DNA of 64,000 nucleotides, taken from the NCBI GenBank assembly GCA_963715625.1, contig OY970260.1, positions 2,728,001 through 2,792,000 of the forward strand. Direction: 5' to 3'. Source of the stretch: VRUE01 sp963715625 (lineage in GTDB: Bacteria; Actinomycetota; Thermoleophilia; Solirubrobacterales; 70-9). Both the position numbers and the translations under genes were made by a program. Below the pieces are notes generated by a model. It did no database searches. It saw only the letters and a program-made list of their open reading frames with translations, and was not told where the DNA came from. Positions 62,691 through 64,000 of this stretch are shown piece after piece (within the stretch, counting starts at the first letter, position 1; every line of letters starts with the position of its first letter).

Positions 62691-62893
62691 GATACATACC
62701 GGTGGTCGATCCCGACGAGTGCAGCGCCCACGGCGATTGCGTCGAGGTGGCGCCCCAGGTGTTTCGCCTCGACGATACCGCGGTGGTGATCGGCAACGCC
62801 CCCTACGAGCTGCTGCTCGAGGCGGCCGAGGCCTGCCCGGCGTTGGCGATCTCGATCGTCGAGGAGGAGAGCGGGGAGACGGTGTTCCCGTAG
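62687..62893 (+). CDS. Small [3Fe-4S]-type ferredoxin
   Basis: A 68-residue ferredoxin with cysteines CSAHGDC and a distant ACPALAI, the three-cysteine pattern (C-x5-C...CP) of ferredoxins partnering P450s and similar enzymes. It accepts electrons from the upstream FAD reductase by context. Final gene of the operon; a palindrome starts directly after its stop. Confidence 0.9.
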   Translation: MRYIPVVDPDECSAHGDCVEVAPQVFRLDDTAVVIGNAPYELLLEAAEACPALAISIVEEESGETVFP

Positions 62894-62946
62894 CGACGAG
62901 TGAACGATTAACCCCCCTATAGGTGGGTCAATCCGTTCACTCGTCG
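62894..62946. repeat. 53-nt palindrome directly after the ferredoxin stop
   Basis: Perfect 13-bp arms CGACGAGTGAACG and CGTTCACTCGTCG (62894-62906, 62934-62946) enclose a 27-nt centre with ACCCCCCTATAGGTGGGT, itself palindromic. The central CCTATAGG matches copy 3 of the 47-nt palindromes. It may terminate the operon, but it lacks a T-run. Confidence 0.8.
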
Positions 62947-62969
62947 TGCTGCGCAGTCAAATTACGGGG

Positions 62970-64000
62970 GTGCCCGCGCCCGTCCACCCCGCCCACCGCA
63001 CCCCCGGGCGCCACACGCACTGGCGGATCGCGCGGCGGCGCCACCTGCTCCTGCGCGGCGGCGCGCTGGCGACCCTGCTGGCGGTGGTCGGCCCGGGGCT
63101 GCTTGCCGGGCTCTCCGACGACGACCCGGCGGGGATCGCGACCTACTCGATCCTCGGCGCCGAGTACGGCTACCAGCTGCTCTGGGTCCTCGCCCTCTCC
63201 ACCGTCGCCCTCGTCGTCTTCCACGAGCTCGGGGTGCGGCTGGGGATCGTCACCGGCAAGGGGCTCCTCACACTGGTCCGCGAGCGCTACGGGCAGCGCT
63301 CGGCGCACCTCGTGCTCGGCGCGCTGGCCGTCGCCAACACGGGCACGCTCTGCGCGGAGTTCGCCGGCGTCGCCGCGGCGATGGAGCTGCTCGGCGGCAT
63401 GAGCCGCTACCTCAGCGTGCCGCTCGCCGCAATCGGCGTCTCGGCCCTGGTCCTGCGCGAGAACTTCCGCCACGTCGAGCACTTCCTGCTCGCGCTCAGC
63501 TCGGTCTTCGTCGCCTACGTCATCGCCGGCGTGCTCGCCCACCCGGACTGGGGCGCGGCCGCGGAGGGCCTGGTCGTGCCGAGCCTGCCGCTCACCCGCG
63601 ACGGCCTCTTGGTGGCCGTGGCGACGCTGGGCACGACGCTGGCGCCGTGGGGGCTGGCCTTCATCCAGTCCTACGCGGTCGACAAGCGCCTGCACGTGAG
63701 GGACCTCGGCTACGAGCGTGTGGACGTGGTCGTCGGCGCCGTGCTCACCGGCGCGATCGGCTTCTTCGTCGTCGTCGCCTGTGCGGCGACGCTGCACGTT
63801 CAGGGGGTGAGCATCGAGGACGCGAGCGACGCCGCCCGCGCCCTGGAGCCGCTGGCCGGCGACACCGCGGCGACGCTCTTCGGCCTCGGCTTCCTCGGCG
63901 CCGCGCTGCTGGCCGCCGCGATCGTGCCCCTCTCGACCGCGTACTCGGTCTCGGAGACCCTGGGAAGGAAGGCGGACCTCGACGACAGCTTCTCCGAAGC
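62970..64000 (+). CDS. Nramp-like divalent-metal transporter (partial)
   Basis: The frame runs open to the window edge (343 codons), with about nine hydrophobic helices visible. TM1 has GPGLLAGLSDDDPAGIATYS, matching the Nramp position of DPGN, and a later helix has GTTLAPWGLAFIQS where Nramp proteins carry the metal-binding MPH. The Met ligand is absent, as in Nramp-related magnesium-type or non-canonical members, so substrate may differ. The start is GTG at 62970 or 62946. Confidence 0.8.
   Translation, partial: MPAPVHPAHRTPGRHTHWRIARRRHLLLRGGALATLLAVVGPGLLAGLSDDDPAGIATYSILGAEYGYQLLWVLALSTVALVVFHELGVRLGIVTGKGLLTLVRERYGQRSAHLVLGALAVANTGTLCAEFAGVAAAMELLGGMSRYLSVPLAAIGVSALVLRENFRHVEHFLLALSSVFVAYVIAGVLAHPDWGAAAEGLVVPSLPLTRDGLLVAVATLGTTLAPWGLAFIQSYAVDKRLHVRDLGYERVDVVVGAVLTGAIGFFVVVACAATLHVQGVSIEDASDAARALEPLAGDTAATLFGLGFLGAALLAAAIVPLSTAYSVSETLGRKADLDDSFSE

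Overview
The window is G+C-rich bacterial chromosome, densely coding, with most genes on the minus strand and many GTG starts. Housekeeping gene order (argJ-argC, pheTS, rpmI-rplT, proBA-nadD-rsfS, obgE-rpmA-rplU-rng, rodA-mrdA-mreDCB, folC-valS-clpX, clpP-tig), the full MreBCD/RodA/PBP2 rod-shape set and the protein sequences suggest an actinobacterium outside the classical mycelial groups. Class Thermoleophilia (Solirubrobacterales-like) is my best guess. That placement is inference; no rRNA gene is present to confirm it.

Layout. 1-12.7 kb: arginine genes, pheST, a SpoU rRNA methyltransferase, rpmI-rplT, an opposite-strand wecB, infC, thrS, a large membrane protein and tRNA-Val. 13-18.5 kb: yjbQ, a complete IS, a secreted protein/serine protease pair, a degenerate accessory patch and tRNA-Cys. 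18.6-41.4 kb: a long minus-strand run carrying a DivIVA-like protein, rsfS, nadD, proA, proB, obgE, a Panacea-type toxin-antitoxin insert, rpmA, rplU, rng, rodA, mrdA, mreD, mreC, mreB, maf, ndk, a zinc-ribbon protein, folC, valS and clpX. 41.5-52 kb: an acetyltransferase, a more A+T-rich AAA ATPase, a deacetylase-like protein, a glycosyltransferase, clpP, tig, a spermidine-synthase-like membrane protein, ctaG and a GH15 glucoamylase. 52-56.5 kb: a second copy of the same IS family, two small HTH proteins, a secreted calcium-repeat protein and a VapBC pair. 56.5-64 kb: a two-component system beside a redox operon (two small exported/anchored proteins, ApbE, a ferric-reductase-like membrane protein, an FAD reductase and a ferredoxin), then an Nramp-like transporter cut by the right edge.

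The most unusual content is not protein coding. At least sixteen palindromic or branched elements are interspersed through the window. (i) Three copies of a ~140-nt branched element (31.1, 31.4 and 54.0 kb) share an invariant 26-nt core, two inner hairpins with compensatory changes and a long outer stem; in all three copies the G-U wobbles I see in the outer stem occur only on one strand, as expected of a structured RNA. (ii) Long hairpins lie directly after stop codons (7.9, 10.8, 19.8, 25.2, 34.7, 44.4 and 51.9 kb); their arms differ completely but some share a 24-nt loop. (iii) Short 44-53-nt palindromes occur both between genes and in frame inside pheT, folC and valS; three of them are exactly 47 nt with identical 11-nt arms. 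I do not recognise these families. They are the best candidates here for an undescribed system.

Two IS copies have perfect 13-bp terminal inverted repeats and 6-bp target duplications, so boundaries are exact. Several genes (folC, clpX, the sensor kinase, a glycosyltransferase) have no ATG, GTG or TTG where their conserved N-terminus begins; folC appears to start at AUA.
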